Under the pieces are notes generated by a model that was not told the DNA's origin, ran no database searches, and saw nothing but the letters and a program-made list of their open reading frames with translations. The position numbers and the translations under genes are program-made. Positions 34,187 to 48,980 of a stretch of DNA of 64,000 nucleotides are shown piece after piece; positions within the stretch are counted from its first letter, which is position 1; each line of letters opens with the position of its first letter. The stretch is from Phytoseiulus persimilis (Eukaryota; Arthropoda; Arachnida; Mesostigmata; Phytoseiidae), in the NCBI GenBank assembly GCA_037576195.1, contig CM075102.1, forward strand, positions 31,492,745 to 31,556,744. Reading direction: 5' to 3'.

Positions 34187-37100
34187 CTGGAGGAGAACGA
34201 TGTTTACTGTGCGCCGTCCGTTAGTCGAGGCGGATCTCCACTCGTTATCAGCAGAACCCTGATAGTTCGGGCTCAATATTTTCCAACTTAGGAGTTGTCT
34301 CTCTGAGCTGACGGTTCTGTCTGCCCGCTTCCCGCCACGCGCATGGGTCGGAACGGGAACGTTGAGCAAACGATTGGTCCTCCCCACAACAGACGCCCAT
34401 CGGCATCGGCCGAGCGGATGGTCTCCGCGAGGCGTTCGGTCGGACACGACGGGAGCCAATATCCATCGAAACCCAATAGTCGCGGGACGTTATAACAAAA
34501 GCAACAGTATTCACAGCGATACTGGGTAGCGATCGGAACAACAAAATCGCCATCGAAGCCGGTCGGAGCTGAGCTGCGTAACGAAATAACGTTTCCGAAA
34601 CGGAGTCGGGTTTTAGAGAAGATCCCGGATCGAACAGCCATCTTCGTGTCCACTCCAGAAAGTAACATATCGACCGCTGGTCCCGTACGTGCGCTCTGCT
34701 TCCAGCGTTACGTGATTCAATTATAGCCGACCTCCGGGTTTACACTCTCTCGAAAACGGAGGGGCGGTCCCGAAAGACAGTTGCGGAAGTCGGAGTGACG
34801 AATGGATTCGAGCGCGGAACTTGTTTTCCGTTCGTTGCTTCCGATAAGAATCATTCCAACTCAACAGGCACCCAATCGCAGACATGAAGAGGTGTCGCGA
34901 CAGGACATCCTTCAGAAGACCGATTGCCTGTTACAGGGTGGCTGACGGATCGTTTGCGTACCACCTAACGTTATCACGTGAACGGCAACTTCACCAGGTG
35001 GAGTGGCAGCTGTGGAAGTGGCTGTCGCACGCTGGGCTCCGAGTTGTGCAGATGGCAGGTCGCAAACCGCATCGGCCAATGTCCGCGCCATGACAGGACG
35101 AAGAGTGCGAGGTAAAGCATCATCTTCCGAGAGGACTCACGAAAAGTCACTCAGCACGCGCAGAGTGCGTGCAGCTAATTCCCAGACGGCAACCTCGAGT
35201 TCTGATGGAATTTCTGCCGAGCGATCTGTTTCGCGGGCTCCGTGCTCCCTGCCTCGCAGAGCGTTTCGACGTTACCGAAGGGTACTTTGATTTATCTACG
35301 TTACGCCGACGAACGGATTGGCCACATTCGCGGAACTCTGTACCCAGTGCGCACGGTTCCGTGACCTGATCTTGGTGTGACCTCGTCATGTCCGGAGCCC
35401 GCGCGCTCCTAAGTGAATTCCAACTCGTCTCCGCGTTGAGATGGGATGCTCAATGCTCCGGGGCCCTTCTGTTCGATCACGATGAATCTCGAAAAACACC
35501 GTTTCTCCAGAGATGGGAGGCCTCATTTGAATATACATCGTCCGGTTGGGGCACTCCTCCGGACCGATGTCCCCCATCATGTAATAATTTCCTGTGGCCA
35601 CGTTGCTTGGGCGCCGAACGAAATGTCGAATCCGCCTGCGTCCACCGAACCCTCGAACGCCATTCACTCCGAGAGCCACGGTATTCAACAACCCGTCTCT
35701 TCCCCCCATCCGCCCTCTCGAAAGCTCGCCCGTGCGCTTCTCTCATACAGGTGTACGACAATCCGATCGCTCTACCGCGCGAGTCCCGAACACACAGGCT
35801 TGGGTCATACTTGATTTTCGGGGGCTAGAACCCGCACGTTGACGATTACGACGCTCATGTCGGGGATGCCATCTAAATGACAAATGACCCCTTTCCAAAT
35901 CAAAAAGCCGGCTGCCGGCTTCCGCGAGCAAACGGACGAATAGGCCGAACGTCGGACACACCGAATCGCACGTCCGATGAAATCCATTCAGCTCAGCGAA
36001 GAGAAGTTGGGTCCGCCGGACTCGAGCGGGTGTCGTTCGAATTGCTTCGTCAGTGCGATCGTGAGCATGGGAAGATGATCTGAGAGCAGGGAAAGAAGAC
36101 AGCCAGGCGGACGATTCGCCGCTCAGCTAAGCATCCGATCGGGACGTGGCCGAACTCCGCGGTCGGAGGCCTGGCTCCATTTTCCATCTGATTCTCGCGA
36201 GGTCGTCTCGGGAAGAAGAGACGACGCCGGTCGGCCAGCGAGCTGTTCGCTGACCGTCCCCGTTTTTCCTCGTGTCCGAGAGCTCCTCAGGCGAGCGATT
36301 CATCATCGCATCGGGAGTCTCATGGCACGCTGGCGTCAGTGCTAACATTGTGGATGGACATCATGCGCGAGCAGGCCGGCCACGATGCGAGTGAGCTGAC
36401 AGGCGAGGAGCCGCTTCTGACGGAGGGCACTTATCTCCGAGAGACTCATTTCAATCACCGAAGGAAGACATCGTTGAACGAAAGGGAGCGTTCCCGCGAC
36501 CGCTCCGCTGTGAGCGGAAACTTCGTTCTTGCGCTGAGTACTTGCATGCCGCAACTCGGGGCTAGATCCGTCTGGATACTCCGCGGAGGGTTGCGGTACA
36601 TGGACGCGGCAGTAGCAGGCTGCGTGCGTCCCGACTCCCGCCGAGTCGGAACGAAGCCACAACCTTGAGCTGCGCTGCTCCCTCCTGGAAGCCATATTCC
36701 CTGTCGGAACCCCTCCGTCACGTTCGCTATCGAAATCGACGGAGTCGAGCCTGACGAAATCCGCGAGCTCGATTGCGCTCACCAAGCTCTTCTCGTCCGG
36801 AGCAACGACGACGCATAACTCGCGGGACACCTCGCAAGGGCTCGCGGGAGAAACCCCGAACGAAAGACGAGGAAACTCTTTGTTCCAGAGTGGGGCAGAG
36901 CCTGACCGGGGACCCCGCTTTGCCTCCAACCGCGCGGTCCGCTCCACCGGTACGTAGTCATCATTGAACAGTCCGCTTCAGACCGAAAAACACTCCGCTG
37001 CCGACGAGGCATAGATCTCGACGACAGTTGGACAGCGCTTCAGCGGGTGGAACGGAAATGGAGGAGAGTTCTAATCTCGCTGGGCTTGGCGCGGGTCTGC

Positions 37101-37471
37101 TTATCGCATTTGCTTCCGGTGGCTCCCCATTAATCTGAGAGGAGTTAGTGCAAAGAAGTTGACTTCCGACGAGCTCATTCGCCCAGCCGGCTGTGGGTCG
37201 AGCAGAAAGTGCGCTCTCGAAGGTTCCGTAGACGCTCGGGTCGGCGCAATTTCAGCCACGTCATTCAGCAATTTCAGCTCTTCGGACACTGTTCAAACTG
37301 AACGCTCCTCGTGACTTCACGGCGGCGAGTTTCTCGGGATTCGATAGTCTGATTCCATTAAGCCCAGGCCGGGATCGTGGGCACTTGCTAGCTATCAAGA
37401 GCTCAACATGGTTTTGAAACGAGAGTTGCTCATTCCGGTTTTATGATGATTGCAGTGAGAATAATCGGTTC
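34187..37471. other. GC-rich stretch upstream of the RhoGEF gene, no gene resolved
   Basis: The first coding exon of the RhoGEF gene is expected here or further upstream; it should end with one base of a split codon. I could not identify it. Long overlapping frames exist on both strands (for example - 36342-36947, 201 codons, and + 33576-34073), but neither shows a known domain. Confidence 0.4.
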
Positions 37472-37480
37472 AGCTCCTCC
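37472..37480. repeat. Target-site duplication, left copy of SINE 2
   Basis: AGCTCCTCC, repeated exactly at 37752-37760 on the far side of the element. Confidence 0.65.
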
Positions 37481-37751
37481 GTTGGCCGTGTGGCATAAAC
37501 CAACGCCTTGGGTGCCACGCTAAGCTAGCAATCGCGGGTTCGATCCCCGGCCGGGACAACAAAATTTCTTAGGTGGTGAAAAATAAGATTTAATTTACAT
37601 CAGAATTAAAATCTGAACCATCTTAAGACCCAAGCCCACCGCCCGCAATGGGATTTGCGAGGCGATAGGGAGTGTTACTGAAGCAATACCGAAAGGTGAT
37701 TCCGGGACACTCCTGAGGGCTGGCTGAGAGGTTCAGCCGAAAACAGAGAGA
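37481..37751 (+). mobile_element. tRNA-derived SINE, copy 2
   Basis: A second copy of the element at 2430-2701. The tRNA-like head runs to about 37560 with B box GGTTCGATCCC at 37537-37547, and the tail region matches copy 1 apart from scattered substitutions and small A/T length changes in the middle (about 37561-37615). Flanking AGCTCCTCC repeats (37472-37480 and 37752-37760) are a 9-bp target-site duplication. The two copies sit at unrelated sites and share no flanks, so they are independent insertions. The element lies between the RhoGEF gene and the alcohol dehydrogenase gene. Confidence 0.82.
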
Positions 37752-37760
37752 GCTCCTCCT
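37752..37760. repeat. Target-site duplication, right copy of SINE 2
   Basis: Exact partner of 37472-37480, directly after the 3' end of the element. Confidence 0.65.
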
Positions 37761-40700
37761 CGGTGCCAACAACAGGATTCCGATTCGGGCTCCTGAGATG
37801 ATTCGCAATCTCGTTGAGACCAAACTTCACCGCGAGTAGTGTTAGAAGAGAGGGCCGGTGCGGGAAAGAGGCGGGATACATTCTTGCATTCGGAAACGCT
37901 CGATCAACGGATCCAATATCCAACAATAGAGCGTTCCGCAGAAGAGGTTATGCAGATCGCTGAATCGTCGATGAGGTTCGTCGACGTGAGCAATGTTCCT
38001 CCCCGCGACGTTTCTTCCCTCGAAACTTCTTCGAGTGACGGGAGCGGAAGTCGTCGGCGTCCGGCTTGCCGAGCCCGATCTCGGAGCTCTGGCGCCCGGT
38101 ACCTCATCAGGAGAAAGTCTCTGTACACCTCCGACGGGGCGAAGTCGTGACAACAGAACAACATCGATTCGATGCTTCGCTCATCGGCTCCACGACAGTG
38201 CTGTCGAAAATATTCTGTCAACATCCGCTCTCTCCGCAGCGGAAGTTTGAGCGACGCGGCGAGGTGTTGCGCTCAATGATAGCAATGTGGCTTACCTGTG
38301 ACGAAGACGTGTTTATGTTGGAACGTATGAAATACATCCTGTAGGCTCAGGGGGCCCTCCATCGTGTCATCTGGAAAGGACAGATTCGATCAGAACCAGA
38401 GCGCAGAGCACGGATCCATTCGCTGCTTGACCGGTGCGGAGACGCTCGCGTCGATTCAGAAAGAAAAGCAACAGATCGATTCCGCGGAGTTTCCTACGGT
38501 CGACGACACAGCTGACTCATTCGCGCCTGTTGCGGCCTCGACGTGCTCATCGAGGACTCCCATTGCAGCTCACACCGGACTCGTTACGGAGGGCTGTACG
38601 CTTTCAGGATTCACAATCGTATGCATCGCGTCCAACGCGGCTCAGCGGCGAAGCGTGTCGGAGGCCGCGTGACGATCGAGATCCAGCCCGGTGATCAACA
38701 GCTGATTAATATTCAATCACCGTGTTCAGAGCTATCATTTATTCATTCGTGCCACGCGACTACGTCTCTACACCATCGCAGACGTGTTGTGTTGCCTGGT
38801 CGGCGGTCGCGTAAGTTATGGAATCATTCGATTGTCATTAGGTACGTTCGTTCACGAGCGAAGCCACTCTGGTGGTATGTTCGTTCGCACGCTGTTCGGC
38901 GGCGGACCGAAGAACACGCCGCCATGTAAAGTTCCTCCTGAGGCGAATAAAAACCTAATAAGGCCAGTGTCGGTCACCCCGGGAAAGTCCGGAGAGAGCT
39001 TCGCCGCTAATTGAAGTGACCAGTTGGAGCAAAAGAGAGACTGTGTTTCTTCCATTCCGTCGATTCGTACAAAGTACATTTAGGCGTTTTTTCCAAGGTG
39101 TCTATTTGGCAAACTGAAACTCTGACAGAGTATGGGAAGCTCACATGAGGAATGCTGCCTGCCTCGGCAACTTTCCTCCCTGGAAAGCTCCCCTAGGTGG
39201 GGACTGACTTCCAAACTGTCCTCCTTGGTAGCTTCTCACTGGGCTGGCTGTCCGCTCTCGGCGAGAGGTGATCGCCGCAGAGAAGCGTCGACTCGGGTTT
39301 CCGTCATCTTCTCAATCACCCGTCATCGATTGATCAACACTCTCTGCTCGAGAACGCCGTTCGTTTTCCACGGGTGGAGGAGAATCCTCGGGCGGATTCA
39401 AGCTGCCAACGATACCGAACGAAACCCGCGGGAGTGGGGGAGACAGAGCCCGCGGGAATGGATCCCATGAACACCAATCACAGCAACGACAACTATCACA
39501 ATGAGAGCAGAGGAAAGAACGTTCTGCACAACGGGGTGATGACGCCATTCGAAATTCCCAGACGGGACGTTGAAGTCGACTTCGGCGAAGAGGCAGCGAC
39601 CACCATTGTTTCGTGCGCTCCAGATGTCTCGTCTGTTCTCTTGTTATTTCGTCGGGAGGCAGTGCTCTCTGTTGTCGTACTCAAGCGATCAGCTGACAAA
39701 AAAAAAGAGGCGATCCAGGCGGCCAACGAATAGCCTCAACAACAACGACGGCGCAACGCATTTATAGACCACGATCGATGCGCCACAGCTCTGAGTTCGC
39801 AGCATCATTTCCGAGAGCAGCGACCGATCCGGGTCGCTCGATTGAAACTTCTCCGCCCCGCGATATTCATATTCGGGTCGGCCGCTCGGAGTTCCGGGAG
39901 CATTTTATGCACGGAACCGAGATCTGATCCGCCCTCGTAAAAGCACTCCCATAGTCGAACTCCTTGATCCGATGCGTTCACCGTGCGTCAGCGAGTCCCG
40001 CAGATCGCTGAGCGCATCGGGTTTTCCGGAGCGAATCAAAGCATCCAAGTGCGATTTGTGGGGTGTTCCCGATTGTCTTTTCCATTTGGAGCGGTTTGTA
40101 AGTGCATCGGAATTTCTCATGGGAAGTTTGCGCCCACCCAATCATACCGTGCATTCGGTGTCTCCAGCAAATTCATTATTTTCGCGTTCCGCAAGAAGTC
40201 CGTCACGGTGTCAACGCTCACCCGGTTGCTCTCCGGAGTACACATCCCGTCTCACAGGGAGAGCACAAGCCAGCGGATAACAGGAGGCGTTATACGAGTG
40301 ACGAGAAGTGAGCTGCAGAACATCAAAGAACGAAAACGGAAAAAACAGACTCAGGGGGTTCAGGCTCATAATTTGCGGAGCTGTGCGGCGGAAGCGGGCG
40401 CTGGGTCTGAGGGCCCTCCGCCCCTTCTGTAGGGTTCCGCCGGCAGCGGGCATCCAACGTCAAACGAGACAGGCAGCAGCTTTTCTCCAACATCGCCATC
40501 ACTACATATGTCCGCGGGGGTCTCCAGTTTCCCAATTACAACGAACATACTTTCACTCCGAGCGTATCGTTCAAACCCTTTTCCTACCTCCGATACATGG
40601 TAGTCTGCGGGTTTCGGAAACGGTCAGCGAGAAGAGGTCCGCGGGAAGAATCTCCCGCTTGACCTCCCCTACTCAGCCTGCGGGAAACGGATTTCTTCGA

Positions 40701-43700
40701 AGGACGAGAAAGAGACCAGACAACGGGTTGTGCACAATCAGGTTTCCATCACAAAGATTCCGAACGCGAACTACGGCTCCGTTAGGCAAGCCGCGGCTCC
40801 ATGTGCCTCAGAAGCAGCACTGATGTAAAGTGGAACCCTTCGAGGTGGTCAAGCGCGCGGCTGATGACACGTTGAGGTTGAATCGCGGAGTCCGAACCGC
40901 CACACGATGCCGAGCTGCAGGTCGTTGAAAACGAAAAGAATGCACGGGCACCGTCGAGCCCAAGAGGTTGGCCACCGCTGATTACGTCGGCCGATGACTA
41001 AGAGCTCTCCGAGCGCAGTAAACATCGACGACAAGAAGATGAAAGGAAGGAAACAGTGGAATCGTGAATCTCATTCCGGAGTCGCGCGGAGCGACGGTCA
41101 CAGGGAGCCTCATTACTAACAAGTTCGCTTCAAAGTGAGCTCCGTCCCGAAATCCTACGAATTTCACTTGAAGCCTCGAGGAACTCATCATTTCAAACGA
41201 GCCCCACGTGCTCTTAGGAATCGTCGTTTGAGATACGAATTCCCCTCCCCCTGGGAAATAAAGTGACCCCAATTGTCCCGTGGAAGCCTGAGTTTGCGGG
41301 ACCGGCCGGTTCTATGGCGAATTTCCAGCATAGATGGATGGAGAAATCCTGGAAGCGCACTCTGAGCGCTACTGCTGGAAAATATCAGAGTTCACCCGTG
41401 AGCCGGAAACGAAACCATCGAGAAGGCCTAACACACGAGGAGTTCAATAAAAGGACGGTTTGATCGTTGATCGACTTCGGTTCCACATTGACCACTCTCC
41501 GATCGCAGTCGCTCAGGGACACCGATCATTGAGTTTCTGGCAGAGCATCGATCCCATAACTCTCTGACGAGTTCTCAACAGATCGCATCTCCGAGTCTCT
41601 CTGTTCCGATGAATAAATTAACGGTTCGCGCATTATGTGCTGACGAGACTCTTCATTCATCCAGATGAGAGACTATCACTTCATCGCTGGGATCAACCAC
41701 ATCTGTTCTGGAGACGTCTTCCTCTCATTCTGCCTTCGTCGAGACGAGGTCCCACCGGTGGAAGCGCTCACATATCCTTTTTCGTTCATCGGGGGGTGCG
41801 CGTGCAATGACACGTGCTCTTATCTGTGAGCAAAAACGATCCTCGGAGTCACGCATACAGTGAAGGACCAGACTCCATGTCGAGATGTGCCTTCGGAATC
41901 ATCGATGAGGTTTGAAAGCTCGTTTCTATGACACCGAGCCGATACCGATTCCACTCCGCACCAATCTTCTCGAGATCCGAACTCTTAGGAGAAGTACGTA
42001 CGATAAAAAACTCGGCCGGCGGAGACCCGGATTCCCGCGTAAGTTACGTTTGACTCCTCGAGAAGAGCTTCGTAATGGCACGTTGAAGAGCAGGGAACGA
42101 GAGCAAAGATAAACGAAGGTCATCCCGCGATCAGGGAGGGTGATCAGCGATTCCTTCTCTCTGAGTAAGGCACCTGGGACGGCGAAAACGACTAAGCTAA
42201 ATAGGACAGCTCATAATGACATTCACGTGTTCTTTTTGCACCGACTCGACTCCATTGTCACTTTCTTCTCGAGAATGAGTTCCGCACTCGGAATCCCTCC
42301 GCGTCGCGAGGGCCTCTTGAAGACCCGGTTATCGATCGAGCCAACTTTTTGCCGGCTTCAGACGGCACCGCATATGGAAGAGACAAAGAGAACCGAGACG
42401 ACGCGACGTGGACACCGAGCTCATCGGTCGTGAGGCTCTCCGCTCTCGTTGGAACGGCCGCTCTGTGTCGCGTTCCTTTCTCGCACGTCCCGGAATCGAA
42501 TCTGACAACGTTCTGCGACTCCTGATTCGCGGAGCCAGTGTTCCTGCTCGTTCAAGGAGGAGTTCGAATCAGGGCTGGAGATTCCAAGCGGAGACAGGCG
42601 AAAACGGGACCGTGTCCGAACACTTTACTGTAGAAGACCTAAATGCAGCAGATGAACATCGGAGTGCATTTTGATTAAGATGGAGACCGTCTGTGAGGAG
42701 CTCGGGTCCGCCTCCATGGCCTCGGGCGAGTATTTCCGCTCGTGAATTATGCATCGGATAATTGTCCAAGTGACGCGCAGCGCTCGTTCCAGCAAAGTAT
42801 AGAAAGGATGTCCTCTCCGGAGTTTCGCCAGTACCACTTCAATGAGCCATCTCACCTCCGATTTTGAGTGAAAACGACAGCCGACTCCTCTAGTTGGGGC
42901 GATTTCGAGAGGACTCGAGACCCGTTGGAGTCCGGCATCTCCGAACGCGGGACTCGAGCTGCTTGATGACACTGTTCTCAGTAGGTTCTCCAATCTAGCT
43001 GAGGTGAAGCTTGAGGCCGGTTTCCGCCTGGCGGATCTATACCGGCCTGAAACAATTCCAGCGATTTTCCTCCCACCGTAAGTTCTCGGATCTACGCGTG
43101 CGACAACAGCGGATACTGCTCATGTTTTGCGCAATACTTCGATACAAACTCGGAATATTCTATTCGCGGAACACCTTGTTTGCCAGAAGGCTTCCCATGA
43201 ATAATTGATCCCTCACAGATGAATCTGGGCGTTAACAAAATACTGATCCTCACATCCAGCTGGCGGGAGGATTTAGGGCTTTCGGCTCGAAGCTCCCCGG
43301 GCTTTCTGAGCTCGCCCCCGTTGTCGTCCTTCATCCTCAGAGGACCGTCGCTCAAATTCCTGAGCGTGGGCGATAACCACGCCAATTGATGGGTTTTCCG
43401 GGAGGAAAATCGTTCGATTACTGGAAGGTCTTCACCCTCCAAAGAGGTTCGACAAGTAGACGACCCAGTGGGGGAGTTCAAGCTCCCAAGCGTCTCAAGT
43501 TTTTCTCTGAGCCCTTTTCCACTATATTCTGCTCCGTGTACTCTTTTCCGCTCGATGGCCACTCTTGTCTCTATTCATGTTATCGTGTTGATTTTACGCC
43601 TCGTCTCGCCGAATTCGCCCTTTTCCTATCAGAACTTCCCACTCGGCATTCATAATGTGCTCCACACTACTCCTCTCCTTCCTCACAAGCTCCGTCCTCG

Positions 43701-46017
43701 AAGACTTCAGTTCATTTGAGTCTCCCACCTTCTCCCAACTAGCTTTACCGATCGCAGCTGAGAAAGCTCCTCTTTCCTCGGTAGTGGGCCATTCCTTATC
43801 GGGAAAAAAAAACGTTATTCTTCCTTGGATGGGAGTTCTCTCTCCCCGAGCACATCATCTCCACTTCCCAACAAGTCCGGCGGTCTCTAAGAAACTCTTC
43901 ATTCCCTCCTCGGGGTCGAGCCAGAAATTGAATTCACTGGAGCTTGATCGAATCCCGAGGCATCGGAGCGAGAGACCAACGCGTCGTTAGGTTCTGGGTT
44001 CTCGCCGGGGACGAAGCAGTTGGTTTGCCTATACGTTGATTGAAAGTCGGCAGAAGAGTGACTATTCGGTCGAACGAGCGTTTGGATCCTTCGATAGCAT
44101 CGAAATTCCAGTTCCGTAACTCTGAATCGTTTTCGAGATTTTCCCCGGTTAGCGCTCAGTGCTTCTACAAAAATTCTCGATGACCTCAACCTGCCGTGCC
44201 GGCTATACAGACTGAGCAGGGGGGTTCCGGAATACAGGTCCCCAAACCGATCGAGCTTTCCGTTGAGATCGGTCAAGCTCTCTCGACCCGGGGCTAGCCC
44301 AGGGCTTTCTCTTTTTTGAGAGAGCATGTGTGGCCGTGCAGCACGTTCCGGAGTAATTCTCGCATATTTTTCTCAGGACTTGGGCAAGCCGCAGGGGGAA
44401 ACGGCTACCGTCGTCGCGAGTGAATGACCGACTGAGCAGTTCATGATCACCAGATCGTCGGGAGAAATCCGTTGGTCGGCGGGAAATAATAATGCGAGAA
44501 AAAAGCGCTCCTCTCCTGAGCGTCAAACGATAACGGCAATTAAGCGGATGTCCACCGGGCATACGGACATGCTGCCGCCGCAGACGTCTCCCCAAATAGT
44601 ATAACGCGTATTGTTCGAGCTTTCATTTTTCCGAATTCCCACGACTTGACATGGGATCCAGCGGCGAGAAGGAAGCACGATTTCCCTCTTCAGATGCCGC
44701 GAATTCCCGTTTTCAGGGTTGGTAGTTCACCCAAGAAGCATGTCCCGAGTAGGTGCATCCAGAGAAACTCGCCTGGCAAGTACTTCGCGCCGGCGACCGG
44801 AGTTCCTGTTCAAAGTTCATCCGTAACGATCTATGATCGACTTCAGACCAAGCATGAGAATGGAGACTCGAAAGCTTGGGATGATGAAGGCTATAGAAGA
44901 ACTGAAGTCGGTCATCAAAGTCCGCGCCGCCGAGGAGGATGTCGTCGGGTGAAGCGACAGGATTCTGACCGTTTCGGCCGCGGGCCGGTCAGCCGGCTGA
45001 CAAACTCACTTGGGCTAACGTTTTTGACGACGTCAAATGGTCTTCGGCGGAGTCTCAGATGGCTTCGATAAAAAGATTGCGTGGCTCATTGCCATCTGCG
45101 GACGGAAAATAAGCTGAATGGCGGATCATTCTCACCGAAGTAGAATACGGCCAGAGCTTGTCACGATCGGGAAGTAAGTACAACCGAGTTCCCCGATGCT
45201 GGCTCCTCAGTGGTTCCAAACATCCAGCAAGGCTTCGCTGGAGAGTCCCCCACGAGTCTGCCGAGGACACGCTGTGCGAAACTTGTGAAGCTTGGGAGGT
45301 TTGCGATTAGACATCGAAAAGGTGAAGGGCAGGAGCTCGTTCGGTATCGGATCCGGGATCAGGGGAGACCGTTCTTCTGAACACTCCATCCCATCGCTCA
45401 CCTCGATCACTCCCCATGATTTTCTCCTCTTCGTTTTGATTCGTGAGCAACATGTGAACGGATCGAGCACTCCATTCTTACAAACTGCCGCAGAGACTAT
45501 GGTTTGGATTGAGAGACCCCGGGTTAATCCAGAGGAGACACGGCACTCTAAGGAGCTCCCTCATATTGAAAAGTTATCGTTCCTGCGTGATTTGAACAGC
45601 TGACGGAGCTCGGGACGACACGGCGTTCGCACTGTAACCATCATTTGATCTCGCAATCGTGCTCTTCCTTCGGGAGCGTGAGTGTTCGATCCTTCGTCCC
45701 GAGAATGGCTCCCCGGTTATAGTCCGTTCGGGCGAACGCCGCAGCGGAGCTCTTCTCTGCTTCTCGATACTGGATCAGTGCGTTACAAGCTCATGGATCA
45801 TTCTTGAATCACCGCTCCATAATCCATAAACAGTTCACGGGACTTATTCCGGTCTGTGACTCCATGGGCTGCCGCAAACTTTCTTCCTACGAAAACAAAA
45901 AACCGATACGTTGTGCTTCGTTGGTATTTTTTTCTAGTGTAGAGCGCCACATCGCCTGAAGGCCATGCGGCTTCACGGGAGGTCTGTCAAAACTCATGCA
46001 TCGTTCAGCATCGTCTA
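37761..46017. other. Long stretch without a recognised gene
   Basis: Many overlapping open frames of 60-170 codons occur on both strands, with no family signature. The most protein-like are - 37904-38224 (starting MLTEYFRQHCRGADERSIES) and - 43092-43562 (156 codons, ATG start, charged, ending in a CAKHEQYP motif). Neither has a splice partner or a known domain, and frames of this length are expected by chance in a window of this size. Unplaced 5' exons of the RhoGEF gene could lie at the left end. Confidence 0.4.
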
Positions 46018-46023
46018 TTTTAT
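46018..46023 (-). terminator. Polyadenylation signal of the alcohol dehydrogenase gene
   Basis: AATAAA on the - strand about 97 bases after the stop codon at 46121, the usual spacing for a short 3' UTR. Confidence 0.6.
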
Positions 46024-46120
46024 TCATAAGCGATTGTCATTTGAGAACGGGTATAAGAAATTAAACTTCCGGCTCATCACAGCTCGAAGGGAGAATCCCC
46101 CTGCCCCGCGATTTCGTGCT

Positions 46121-48980
<2,860 letters not shown>

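Noticed and set aside
36342..36947. 201-codon - frame as a possible first RhoGEF exon
   Set aside because: No similarity to the N-terminus expected before the CRAL-TRIO domain and no donor leaving a one-base codon remainder was found.
44820..44951. Short + frame reading MRMETRKLGMMKAIEELKSV
   Set aside because: Protein-like for about 35 codons, but a stop precedes it, a second frame over the same bases is equally open, and no splice partner exists.
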